A DNA stretch of 64,000 nt, taken from contig NZ_RCTF01000012.1 of NCBI RefSeq assembly GCF_003667445.1, forward strand, positions 62,001 through 126,000, given 5' to 3'. This DNA comes from Xanthobacter tagetidis. Lineage in GTDB: Bacteria; Pseudomonadota; Alphaproteobacteria; Rhizobiales; Xanthobacteraceae. The position numbers were made by a program, and so were the translations under genes. This document shows, in pieces, positions 47,699 through 55,630 of the stretch (positions within the stretch are counted from its first letter, which is position 1; the number at the start of each line of letters is the position of its first letter). Below the pieces are notes generated by a model. It saw only the letters and a list, made by a program, of their open reading frames with translations, was not told where the DNA came from and made no database searches.

Positions 47699-47787
47699 GC
47701 CTTCCCCCTGCTGTCCTGCGATTCCCATGCGCCGCGCCGGTGCGCGGTTCTGCTCCGGCCGCGCATCCTTGTCGGGGCGATCTTCTG

Positions 47788-47817
47788 TGTCAATTACTTT
47801 TCCGGAGAAGAAATTTT
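47788..47817. promoter_or_regulatory. Conserved 30-bp element, copy A
   Basis: This stretch matches 52839-52868 at 22 of 30 positions without gaps. Shared core features are TGxCAA, TTTTC and GAGAAGAAA (or GTGAAGAAAA in copy B). It contains a near-perfect dyad (CTTTTCCGGAGAAG). On the minus strand it reads into a TTGACA hexamer facing the GcvT-like gene. The rest of the 345-base gap holds no gene. Confidence 0.6.
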
Positions 47818-48043
47818 CGGCGCTCTTTGCCCGATCCTTGCGCCGCTAAGTGTCCGTCGCGCCTGAATCGAGGTACGGCGCGCCCAACATTTCGGCGATT
47901 GGTGCACAATTCTTCGACTTGAACGCTACGTCACTGGTGGCATGGTGTTTCTGCACCGTCAAAAAAATTCACTCAGAAGAGCAGGTGGCCTTTGTTCAAC
48001 GGCCGGGTCGGGGACCCGCGGCAGACGCAGCTGGAGCCAGGTG

Positions 48044-49447
48044 ATGTCCGAAACCAAGATGTGGGGCGCCGAGCCGTTCTGGGGGCTCGGATTCGAGTGG
48101 GACCCCCAATGGCTGCTCTCGCCGGCCCAGAAGGCGCTCCAGGCGAAGCTCATCGCCCTGTGCGAATCCACCCTGCGCGCCAATGCTGTCGAGAGCGACG
48201 CGGACTACATCTATCCGCGCAAGAATTTCGAGGCGCTGGCCGCGCTCGGCCTGCTCTCGCTCAACGTGCCGACGGAGCTGGGCGGCCTCGGCGAGAACCA
48301 TGTCTGCGCCGCCATGGTGGTGGAGACCATCGCCCGCTACGGCTGCCCCTCCACGGCCATGTGCTACACCATGCATCTCGGCGCCGTGGCCGCGGCGCTG
48401 CTGCGCCACCACGACAACCCGCTGCTCACCGACATCCTGAAGCGGCTGGACCAAGACGTGCTGATCGGCACGCTCTCCTATTCCGACCCCGAGACCGGCT
48501 CGCACTTCTGGTATCCCATCTCGTCGAAAGCCGAGGCCCATGGCGAGGGCTGGAAGGTGACCAAGAAGGCCTCCTGGACCACCTCCGGGGGCTTCGCCGA
48601 CTGGTACATCGTGCAGACCACCAGCCCCGGCTTCTCCGGCGACTATTCGGACCTCTCCTGCTTCCTGGTCACCAAGGACGCGGTGAAGGCCAATCCCTCC
48701 GAGTGGGACGGCCTCGGCCTGCGCGGCAACCAGTCCGGCCCCATCGTGGTGGAGAATGCGATCCTGCCGAAGGAGGCCCTGGTCGGCCCGGTGGGCGATG
48801 GCGCGAAGTCCAATGACGAGGTGGTGGACCCGTTCTTCCTCACCTGCTCGTCGGCCTGCTGGAACGGCATCTCGCTGGCGGTGATCGACATCGCCAAGCG
48901 CCACACCACCCGCAAGACCCACAACGATGTTGGCATGCGCGTCGCCGACTACCCCACGATCCAGGACTATGTGGGCGAGGCGATCATGGACACCAACGCC
49001 TGCCGCGCCTTCGACTTCCAGATGGCGCAGGCGCTGGATTCGGTGACCAACAATTGCGACTGGTCGATCCACACCGACATCGACGCCCTGCCCCGGTCCT
49101 CCCTGCTCCACTGGCTGTGGCAGGTGAAGTTCGAGGCGGCGAAGAACGTCGCCCACGTGGTGGACAAGATGCTCCACGCCACCGGCGGCACCGGCTTCCG
49201 CCCGGCGCTCCAGATCGAGCGCTATCTGCGCGACGGCAAGGCCGGCTGGGTGATGGGCCCCACCAACGAGGTGCTGCGCCAGTTCGTCGGCAAGGCCTCG
49301 CTCCTGGGCTTCGAGGTGCTGGACTACTGGAACAAGTCCATCAACCACCGGGTGCTCAACAACGAGATCAAGAAGATGGACGACGCCGAGAAGCGCGCCT
49401 TCGCCGAGAAGCTGCTGGCGGAGGTCGAGCCGGCCAAGGTGGCGTGA
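48044..49447 (+). CDS. Acyl-CoA-dehydrogenase-fold flavoprotein, possible two-component monooxygenase
   Basis: A 467-aa protein of the acyl-CoA dehydrogenase superfamily: N-terminal helices (about 25-140, FEALAALGLLSLNVPTELGGLG), central beta domain (about 145-260) and C-terminal helices with ATGGTGFRPALQIERYLRDGKAG. The ACAD catalytic glutamate is not obvious. With a flavin reductase gene nearby, an FMN-dependent hydroxylase or N-oxygenase role is possible. The substrate is unknown; the neighbourhood (tdm, dmm genes) suggests a methylated amine. Confidence 0.83.
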   Translation: MSETKMWGAEPFWGLGFEWDPQWLLSPAQKALQAKLIALCESTLRANAVESDADYIYPRKNFEALAALGLLSLNVPTELGGLGENHVCAAMVVETIARYGCPSTAMCYTMHLGAVAAALLRHHDNPLLTDILKRLDQDVLIGTLSYSDPETGSHFWYPISSKAEAHGEGWKVTKKASWTTSGGFADWYIVQTTSPGFSGDYSDLSCFLVTKDAVKANPSEWDGLGLRGNQSGPIVVENAILPKEALVGPVGDGAKSNDEVVDPFFLTCSSACWNGISLAVIDIAKRHTTRKTHNDVGMRVADYPTIQDYVGEAIMDTNACRAFDFQMAQALDSVTNNCDWSIHTDIDALPRSSLLHWLWQVKFEAAKNVAHVVDKMLHATGGTGFRPALQIERYLRDGKAGWVMGPTNEVLRQFVGKASLLGFEVLDYWNKSINHRVLNNEIKKMDDAEKRAFAEKLLAEVEPAKVA

Positions 49448-49560
49448 GGGGCGCGGTCTGGGTCAAAACAGCCGTCATGCTCCGGCCCGATCGGAGCATC
49501 CAGCGCAGAGTTCCGGGTCGTGGGGCCATGGGCCCTCCGGTCAGGCCGGAGGGCGACGGT
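49448..49560. repeat. Dispersed two-hairpin repeat, copy R1b
   Basis: Begins GGCGCGGTCTGGGTCAAAAC, then carries the GTCATGCTCCGGC hairpin and the GGGCCCTCCGG hairpin ending GGGCGACGG. The opening and both hairpins recur about 270 bases later (49717-49830). No gene is seen in the whole 470-base gap 49448-49917. Confidence 0.85.
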
Positions 49561-49580
49561 AAAAGAGCGGAAGCGCGGTT

Positions 49581-49710
49581 CCCCTCTCCCCTTGTGGGAG
49601 AGGGTGCCGAGCGGAGCGAGGCGGGAGAGGGGTCCGCGCCGCGTGGGGCGTCCCATATCCCGCAGGACACTGACTCCCCTCACCCTGCCCTCTCCCGCAA
49701 GGGGAGAGGG
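49581..49710. repeat. Dispersed hairpin repeat, copy R2b
   Basis: The same unit as 11624-11756 in opposite orientation: a CCCCTCTCCCC/GGGAGAGGG hairpin, a variable centre and a CCCTCTCCC-GCAA-GGGGAGAGGG hairpin. It is flanked on both sides by R1 copies, as if inserted into or duplicated with R1. Confidence 0.8.
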
Positions 49711-49716
49711 GGCAAA

Positions 49717-49830
49717 GGGCGCGGTCTGGGTCAAAACAGCCGTCATGCTCCGGCCTGACCGGAGCATCCATTCGCGGGTGGCGGGACGGACCGCACATGG
49801 GCCCTCCGGTCAAGCCGGAGGGCGACGGCG
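49717..49830. repeat. Dispersed two-hairpin repeat, copy R1c
   Basis: Nearly identical to copy R1b through its first 40 bases and again through the GGGCCCTCCGGT...CCGGAGGGCGACGG hairpin; the spacer between the hairpins differs. It ends about 85 bases before the flavin reductase gene. Confidence 0.85.
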
Positions 49831-49917
49831 GAAAGGTGCGTGCGGCGCGGGTCATGCAGGCGGAGCGAAATTGTCTTACAATAGCGGCGTGGATCCATAT
49901 TCGAGAGAGCCATTGCC

Positions 49918-50424
49918 ATGACCGCCATTGATCTCGACGCCCGTTTCGACCCGCGCGAATTGCGCAATGCCCTGGGCCGCTTCGCCACCGGCATCGCCGT
50001 GGTGGCGGCCCATGACGCGGAAGGCCCCATGGGGGTGACGGTGAACTCGTTCTCCTCCGTCTCCCTCGACCCGCCGCTGGTGCTGTTCTCCATGGCGCGC
50101 GGCCTTCTCTCGCTGCCGCGCTTCGAGAAGGTGGAGGCCTATGCGGTGAACATCCTGCTGGAGGGCCAGGAGGCCATCTCCAACAGCTTCTCGCGCCCCG
50201 GCGCCGACAAGTTCGCCGGCGTCGACTGGGTCAAGGGCGTCACCGGCGCCCCCAAGCTCACGCCCACCCTCGCCACCTTCGAGTGCGTGCCCTACGCGCA
50301 CTATGACGGCGGCGACCACGTCATCTTCGTCGGCCGCGTGGTGCATCTCCACGTGGAGGACGAGGGCAGCCCGCTGCTCTATTTCCGCGGCAGCTACCGG
50401 CTGCTCGCCACCGAGAAAGGCTAG
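49918..50424 (+). CDS. Flavin reductase domain protein (DIM6/NTAB family)
   Basis: A 168-aa FMN-binding split-barrel reductase supplying FMNH2 to a partner monooxygenase. ALGRFATGIAVVAAHD, MGVTVNSFSSVSLDPPLVLF and FRGSYRLLA are family-typical. It stops 3 bases before tdm starts, so the two are co-translated. Since Tdm itself is not known to need reduced flavin, the partner may be the ACAD-like protein encoded upstream beyond the repeat block. Confidence 0.92.
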   Translation: MTAIDLDARFDPRELRNALGRFATGIAVVAAHDAEGPMGVTVNSFSSVSLDPPLVLFSMARGLLSLPRFEKVEAYAVNILLEGQEAISNSFSRPGADKFAGVDWVKGVTGAPKLTPTLATFECVPYAHYDGGDHVIFVGRVVHLHVEDEGSPLLYFRGSYRLLATEKG

Positions 50425-50427
50425 CGC

Positions 50428-52731
50428 ATGGACGCCGTCGTCACGCCCCCTTCCGCCCCCGCGCCCGGTGCCCTGCGCCGCCACACGGTGCGGGGCGGCG
50501 GGTGCGAGGCCTTCGCGCTCAAGGCGGGCGACGGCGTCACCATCACCGATCCCGAAGGGCTCCAGAGCGCATGCGTCTTCGCGTTCGACGGCACGGGCGA
50601 GGCCGGCGCGCGGCTCGGCCTGTCCGGCGCAACAGCAGGGCCTGATCTGGCGGCGGTGATCGCCGATGCGGGCGCGAGCGGCATCGCAGCGGCGCGCCTG
50701 CTGGCGGCCCACGGCATCGTCCCCGGCGCGCAGAAGGGGCGGCTCGCGCTTGCAGCCGGCCCGGTGCCGGGCGGCAGCGTTACGCTCACCGCCGGCGCCG
50801 ACCTGCTGCTGGTGGTGGCCGCCCCCGGCCGCCCCATGGCGCCGGACGCGCAGGAGCCGCCCACCGACCTCCTGGTCACCATCGCCCGCGCCGCCGGGTT
50901 CGACGATCTGCCCGCGCCATTGGCCGAGCCGAAGCTTGATCTCAGGGTGCCGGCGGCCGAGGCGCGCGCGCTCACGGTGAAGGCGGGCGACTATATCCAG
51001 ATCATCGACGTCGCCGGCCGCCAGTGCTCGGACTTCCTCGCCTTCGATGCGAAGGCACTGGAGGCGGGCGAGGAATTCGGCCTCGACGCCACCACCACCC
51101 GCACCCTGATGGGCGCGGCCTATCCCGGCCCCGGCCTGCACTCGAAGTATTTCGACGCGCGCCAGATGGCGCTGGTGGAGGTGGTGCGCGACACGGTGGG
51201 CCGGCACGACACCTTCGCGCTCGCCTGCTCGGCGAAATATTACGAGGACATGGGCTATCCGGGCCACGCCAACTGCTCGGACAATTTCAATGCCGCGCTC
51301 AAGCCCTTCGGCATCGCCGAGCGGCGCGGCTGGCCGGCCATCAACTTCTTCTACAACACCGCGATCGAAGGCTCGAACGCGCTCGCCATGGACGAGCCGT
51401 GGTCGCAGGCGGGCGACTATGTGCTGCTGCGCGCGCTCACCGACCTCGTCTGCGCGGTGTCGTCATGCGCCGACGACATCGACGCCGCCAACGCCTGGGA
51501 GCCCACCGACATCCATGTCCGCGTCTATGACGCGCGCGAGGACTTCTCCAAGGGGATCGCCTTCCGCATGACGCCCGACGCCGAGCCGCGCCTGACCCGC
51601 GAGAGCGCCTTCCATCCGCGCACGTCGCTTCTCACCCGCAATTTCGTGGAGTATCGCGGCTTCTGGCTGCCCGCCGCCTTCACCGGCGAGGGGCCGATCG
51701 CCGAATACTGGGCCTGCCGCGAGAGGGCGGCGGTGATGGACCTGTCGGCGCTGCGCAAGTTCGAGGTGACGGGGCCGGACGCGGAAGTCCTGCTCCAGCG
51801 CACGGCGACCCGCGACATCCGCAAGCTCACCATCGGCCAGGTGGTCTATACCGCGCTCTGCTACGACAGCGGCGGCATGCTGGACGACGCCACCATCTTC
51901 CGCCTCGGCCCGGCGAACTTCCGCGTGGTGTGCGGCGAGGAGTTCACCGGCAAGTGGCTGCGCGACAAGGCCGCCGATTGGGGCCTGAAGGCGTTCGTGA
52001 AGTCCTCCACCGACCAGCTCCACAACATCGCCGTGCAGGGCCCGCTCAGCCGCGAGATTCTTTCGGCGCTGATCTGGACCGGGCCGACCCAGCCGGCCAT
52101 CGCCGAACTGAAGTGGTTCCGCTTCGCGGTCGGCCGGCTCGGCGGGCCGCAGGGGCCGGCGCTGGTGATGTCGCGCACCGGCTATACCGGCGAGCTGGGC
52201 TTCGAGGTGTGGTGCCACCCGAAGGATGCGGTGGCGCTGTGGGACGCGGTGTGGGCCGAGGGCGCGCCCAAAGGCCTGAAGCCGCTCGGCCTTGCCGCCC
52301 TCGACATGCTGCGGGTGGAAGCGGGCCTGGTGTTTGCGGGCTATGACTTCTGCGACCAGACCGACCCGTTCGAGGCCGGCATCGGCTTCACCGTGGCGGC
52401 GAAGGAGGAGGACTTCGTCGGCAAGGCCGCGCTCGCCCGGCGCAAGGCCAATCCTGCCCGCAGGCTGGTGGGGCTCCTCGTCGCCTCCAACGAGGACGTG
52501 GGCCACGGCGATCCGGTGCATGTGGGGCGTGCCCAGGTGGGCGTCGTCACGTCCGCCGCCAAGTCGCCGATCCTGAAGGCGCAGATCGCGCTCGCCCGGC
52601 TCGACGTGTCGGCGGCGGCGGAGGGGGCCGAGGTGGAAATCGGCAAGCTCGACGGCCAGCGCAAGCGCATCGGCGCGCGCATCGTGCCGTTCCCGCATTT
52701 CGACCCGCAGAAGACCCGGGTGAGGGCCTGA
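50428..52731 (+). CDS. tdm: Trimethylamine-N-oxide demethylase Tdm (DUF1989-GcvT fusion)
   Basis: Cleaves TMAO to dimethylamine and formaldehyde without O2, delivering the one-carbon unit to tetrahydrofolate; 767 aa. Domains: an N-terminal degenerate DUF1989-like part (about 15-150), a zinc DUF1989 domain (about 165-370) and a GcvT tetrahydrofolate-binding domain (about 395-760). C267, C283 and C347 have spacings 16 and 64, the same as the zinc cysteines reported for Methylocella Tdm. SGGMLDDATIFRL, TGYTGELGFEVW and LDMLRVEAGLVFAGYDF mark the GcvT half. It is linked to the upstream flavin reductase gene. Confidence 0.92.
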   Translation: MDAVVTPPSAPAPGALRRHTVRGGGCEAFALKAGDGVTITDPEGLQSACVFAFDGTGEAGARLGLSGATAGPDLAAVIADAGASGIAAARLLAAHGIVPGAQKGRLALAAGPVPGGSVTLTAGADLLLVVAAPGRPMAPDAQEPPTDLLVTIARAAGFDDLPAPLAEPKLDLRVPAAEARALTVKAGDYIQIIDVAGRQCSDFLAFDAKALEAGEEFGLDATTTRTLMGAAYPGPGLHSKYFDARQMALVEVVRDTVGRHDTFALACSAKYYEDMGYPGHANCSDNFNAALKPFGIAERRGWPAINFFYNTAIEGSNALAMDEPWSQAGDYVLLRALTDLVCAVSSCADDIDAANAWEPTDIHVRVYDAREDFSKGIAFRMTPDAEPRLTRESAFHPRTSLLTRNFVEYRGFWLPAAFTGEGPIAEYWACRERAAVMDLSALRKFEVTGPDAEVLLQRTATRDIRKLTIGQVVYTALCYDSGGMLDDATIFRLGPANFRVVCGEEFTGKWLRDKAADWGLKAFVKSSTDQLHNIAVQGPLSREILSALIWTGPTQPAIAELKWFRFAVGRLGGPQGPALVMSRTGYTGELGFEVWCHPKDAVALWDAVWAEGAPKGLKPLGLAALDMLRVEAGLVFAGYDFCDQTDPFEAGIGFTVAAKEEDFVGKAALARRKANPARRLVGLLVASNEDVGHGDPVHVGRAQVGVVTSAAKSPILKAQIALARLDVSAAAEGAEVEIGKLDGQRKRIGARIVPFPHFDPQKTRVRA

Positions 52732-52837
52732 CGGCCAGCGCCATGGGGTGCTGAAGAACGCGGCGCCTGCCCAAGAATTCGGCGGGCGATGACTATCATT
52801 TACCAGCTCCGCATGGCGATTTCTGACCATCTCCTCA

Positions 52838-52868
52838 TTGACAACTATTTTTCTTGTGAAGAAAATTA
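52838..52868 (+). promoter_or_regulatory. Promoter with overlapping operator, copy B of the 30-bp element
   Basis: A perfect TTGACA -35 box (52838-52843) is followed 17 bases later by GAAAAT (52861-52866), a 4/6 match to the -10. TTTTCTT-GTG-AAGAAAA (52849-52865), a perfect 7-bp inverted repeat, covers the spacer and -10. The 30 bases from 52839 match the element at 47788-47817. This is a classic layout for a repressor-controlled promoter, driving the dmm genes. Confidence 0.7.
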
Positions 52869-52939
52869 GACCCATGTCCGGCACGCCGGTCCGAGCGCAT
52901 CACGGGAGGCGGACGCCGTTCCCATATGAGCGAGCCGAG

Positions 52940-53527
52940 ATGAGCGATCAGGGCATCAAGAGCCGGCCGAAATACCAGCCCATCGCGCCCGAACCGGCGG
53001 GGCGACACCATCTGCTGGTGGTGGAGGGCGCCGAGGTTCCCGGCGGGGCGCTGGCGGAGGGGGTGAGCCCCGCCGCCTTCGAGGTCTGGACCGTGGCCCA
53101 TCGCAGCGCCGTTCCCGGCGCGCCGGTGATGGAGGAGGCGGCGGGCGCGGTGCGCACCTTCCGCTCAGTGCCGCATCTGCTCGGCGCGCTTCAGGAGCGG
53201 CTCGCCCGCGAGCGCATGGGTCTGCGGCTCTATGGCGCCGGCACCGAGCCGTTTGTGTGGGACGTGTTCGGCATCGCCCAGGCCGCCGGCCTCGGCCGCC
53301 AGGAAACCGGGTTCGCCCATGTGGGCACCCAGGCGCGGCGCATCTTCTGCGTCCATTGCCGGGCGGTGACGGAGAACGTCTCCACCTCCATCGTCACCTG
53401 CTCCGGCTGCGGCGCGTCGCTGTTCGTGCGCGACCACTTCTCGCGCCGGCTCGCCGCCTTCATGGGCGTTCAGGTGGATGCCGAGGTTCCCGGCGAGGTG
53501 CCCGAGGCCGAGGAGCTTTACGCATGA
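52940..53527 (+). CDS. Dimethylamine monooxygenase subunit DmmA-like protein
   Basis: A 195-aa protein of the DmmA family that accompanies the haem-dependent oxidative N-demethylase. The C-terminal part has a four-cysteine zinc-ribbon-like pair, FCVHCRAVT and VTCSGCGASLFVRDHFSRR. The N-terminal KSRPKYQPIAPEPAGRHHLL is also typical. The ATG at 52940 is chosen because conserved text begins right after it; an ATG at 52874 lacks a ribosome site. It overlaps the reductase gene by 4 bases (ATGA). Confidence 0.85.
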   Translation: MSDQGIKSRPKYQPIAPEPAGRHHLLVVEGAEVPGGALAEGVSPAAFEVWTVAHRSAVPGAPVMEEAAGAVRTFRSVPHLLGALQERLARERMGLRLYGAGTEPFVWDVFGIAQAAGLGRQETGFAHVGTQARRIFCVHCRAVTENVSTSIVTCSGCGASLFVRDHFSRRLAAFMGVQVDAEVPGEVPEAEELYA

Positions 53528-54480
53528 GCCCCGCCGCAACCTGCGACGTGCGCGTGCGCGAGATCGAGCCTCTGGCGCCCGGCCTCAAGCGCTTCTCCTT
53601 CGAGCCGGCCCATGGCGGCCTGTTCTCGACCCCGCCGGCGGGCGGCCACGTGATGCTCACTTTGCGCGACGGCGCGCGGGTGATGAAGAACGCCTATTCC
53701 CTGGTCTCGCCGCCGGCCGAGCGGGCGCGCTACGACATCATCGTCCGGCTGGTGGCCCAGTCGCGCGGCGGCTCGGCTTTCCTGCACCACAAGGTGGCGC
53801 GCGGCGACGTGCTGGAGATGGCCCCTCCGCTCAGCCTGTTCCCCGTGGCGGCGACGGCAAAGAAGCACCTGCTCATCGGCGGCGGCATCGGCATCACGCC
53901 GCTGCTCTCCCATCTGCCGGAGCTGAAGGCGCGCGGCGCCCGCTACGAACTGCACCAGCTCTCCGTGGCGGACGAGGCGGCGGTGTTCGAGCGCCTGCTC
54001 GCCCCGTTCGCGGCGGGCGCGGAGATCCGCGTCCATGGCGGCGGGCGCGCCGCCTTCGACATGGCCGGCCTGCTGGCGCGCCAGCCGCTCGGCACGCACC
54101 TTTATGTGTGTGGGCCGCGCGCGCTTATGGACGCCGTGAGCGGCACCGCTCTGGCGCTCGGCTGGCCCAAGGGCAAGATCCACAAGGAGAGCTTCGGCGA
54201 CACTTCGGGCGGCCTGCCCTTCAAGGCGGTGCTGAAGCGCTCCGGCATCGAGGTGGAGGTCGGCGCGACCCAGTCGCTGCTGGAGGCCATGGAGGCGGCG
54301 GGCGTCGCGGCGCCCTGTCTGTGCCGCGGCGGCGCCTGCGGCGAGTGCCGCACTCCCGTCATCGAGGGCGAGGTGGAGCACCGCGACGACTTCCTCTCGG
54401 CGGAGGAGAAGGCCGCCGGCACGGCCATCATGACCTGCGTCTCCCGCGCCCGCGGGCCGCGCCTGGTGATTGATCTGTAA
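53524..54480 (+). CDS. Dimethylamine monooxygenase reductase subunit (flavin / 2Fe-2S)
   Basis: A 318-aa electron-transfer protein in the phthalate-dioxygenase-reductase order: flavin-binding barrel (about 1-100, KNAYSLVSPP), NAD-binding domain (about 105-225, LLIGGGIGITPLLSHL, YVCGPRALMDAV) and a C-terminal plant-type ferredoxin with CLCRGGACGECRTP and the final Cys in MTCVSRA. It would pass electrons from NAD(P)H to the haem subunit encoded next. Start is set by the ATGA overlap with the DmmA-like gene. Confidence 0.92.
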   Translation: MSPAATCDVRVREIEPLAPGLKRFSFEPAHGGLFSTPPAGGHVMLTLRDGARVMKNAYSLVSPPAERARYDIIVRLVAQSRGGSAFLHHKVARGDVLEMAPPLSLFPVAATAKKHLLIGGGIGITPLLSHLPELKARGARYELHQLSVADEAAVFERLLAPFAAGAEIRVHGGGRAAFDMAGLLARQPLGTHLYVCGPRALMDAVSGTALALGWPKGKIHKESFGDTSGGLPFKAVLKRSGIEVEVGATQSLLEAMEAAGVAAPCLCRGGACGECRTPVIEGEVEHRDDFLSAEEKAAGTAIMTCVSRARGPRLVIDL

Positions 54481-54491
54481 GTGGGGAACCT

Positions 54492-54514
54492 CCCCTCCCC
54501 ACACGGGGGAGGGG
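54492..54514. other. 9-bp GC hairpin between reductase and haem-subunit genes
   Basis: CCCCTCCCC at 54492-54500 pairs perfectly with 54506-54514. Lying inside the presumed dmm transcript, it may tune relative expression of the last gene by pausing or RNA stability, or be a small dispersed repeat. Confidence 0.45.
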
Positions 54515-54559
54515 TTCACCGGGCAACGGCTCGGCGGCCTCAATTCAAAGGACGAGACC

Positions 54560-55627
54560 ATGACCTTGCAGTTCAAGCCGTCCGAGACCTTCCGCGACAC
54601 CTTCACCTACGCCAAGACGGCGGAAGACATCCTGCGCTTTCCGTTCCCGTTCCCCGAAGACGAATACATGTACTCGGTGAACATCGAACCCCACGTGAAA
54701 GGCGGGCCGACGGCGGCGTTCCAGGCGGTGTTCGACATCGACGAGCACTATGTGGCCGAGTGCCGCGAGCGGGCGAAGGTGCTCGCCGAGGACCCCAAGC
54801 GCTGCCAGGTTCTGCCGCACATGATGGCGGCCGAGTGGGACACGCTGGAGCTCATCATGGAGAGCCTCGCGGCGGATTATCCCGAGCACTTCACGCTCAC
54901 CAAGGCGGGCGACCTGTGGACCTGGGTGAACCGCCCGCTCGGCCTGCAGCAGTCCTTCACCTTCGGCAAGGCGGAGACGCTGCCCTGCCCGCCGTTTGAA
55001 TTCATCACCCGCCAGGCGCAGGGCGATTTCACGCTCCAGGACCAGCGCGAGGACAACCTGTTCGTGGACGGCGGCATGGTGACGACCCAGGCCGACTGGT
55101 CGCTGGAGTTCGACATCGGCATGACGTTCCACGAATGGCACGGCCCGGTGCCGCTGGCGCACGAGAAGGGCGTGTTCGACCGGGCGCTGAAATACCTGAT
55201 GCGCCTGCAATGCGGCCAGCCGGTGCGGCGCCTCAACTGGACCATGACGGTCAATCCCCGGCTCGACACCTCGCCGGAGAACTACCCCGTCTGGGGGCCG
55301 GACAAGGCCACCGTGACGCCCGAGAACGTGGCCGAGAAGGTGCATCTGCGGGTGGAATTGCAGACCCTGTTCCGCCTGCCGCGCTCCAATGCCATCCTGT
55401 TCGGCATCCGCTGCTACCTGACCTCGGTGGCGGACATCGCGCGGGTGCCGAAATGGCGCCGCCGCCTGCACCGGGTGCTGCGCGACCTCCACCCCGACAT
55501 TATCGGCTACAAGGGCCTGCCGCGCTACCGGCAGATGGTGATCGATCATCTCGCCCCGTTCGACGACGGCGTCCCCACCTCCCGGGGCATCGCGCCCGAC
55601 ACGGACACGCTCGACGCGGCACGCTGA
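54560..55627 (+). CDS. Haem-dependent oxidative N-demethylase alpha subunit (DUF3445)
   Basis: A 355-aa DUF3445 protein, the PAS-fold haem subunit of the dimethylamine monooxygenase / HODM complex that oxidises dimethylamine to methylamine plus formaldehyde. Characteristic segments: FPFPFPEDEYMYSVNI, RPLGLQQSFTFG, QREDNLFVDGGMVTTQADWSLEFDIGM and LRVELQTLFRLPRSNAILFGIRCYL. The ATG at 54560 follows AAAGGACGAG. It ends the operon and converges with hrpB 3 bases away. Confidence 0.92.
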   Translation: MTLQFKPSETFRDTFTYAKTAEDILRFPFPFPEDEYMYSVNIEPHVKGGPTAAFQAVFDIDEHYVAECRERAKVLAEDPKRCQVLPHMMAAEWDTLELIMESLAADYPEHFTLTKAGDLWTWVNRPLGLQQSFTFGKAETLPCPPFEFITRQAQGDFTLQDQREDNLFVDGGMVTTQADWSLEFDIGMTFHEWHGPVPLAHEKGVFDRALKYLMRLQCGQPVRRLNWTMTVNPRLDTSPENYPVWGPDKATVTPENVAEKVHLRVELQTLFRLPRSNAILFGIRCYLTSVADIARVPKWRRRLHRVLRDLHPDIIGYKGLPRYRQMVIDHLAPFDDGVPTSRGIAPDTDTLDAAR

Positions 55628-55630
55628 GCC

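Noticed and set aside
47939..47954. Sigma-54-like sequence GGCATGGTGTTTCTGC upstream of the ACAD-like gene
   Set aside because: GG and GC are 12 bases apart rather than 10, which sigma-54 does not normally tolerate.
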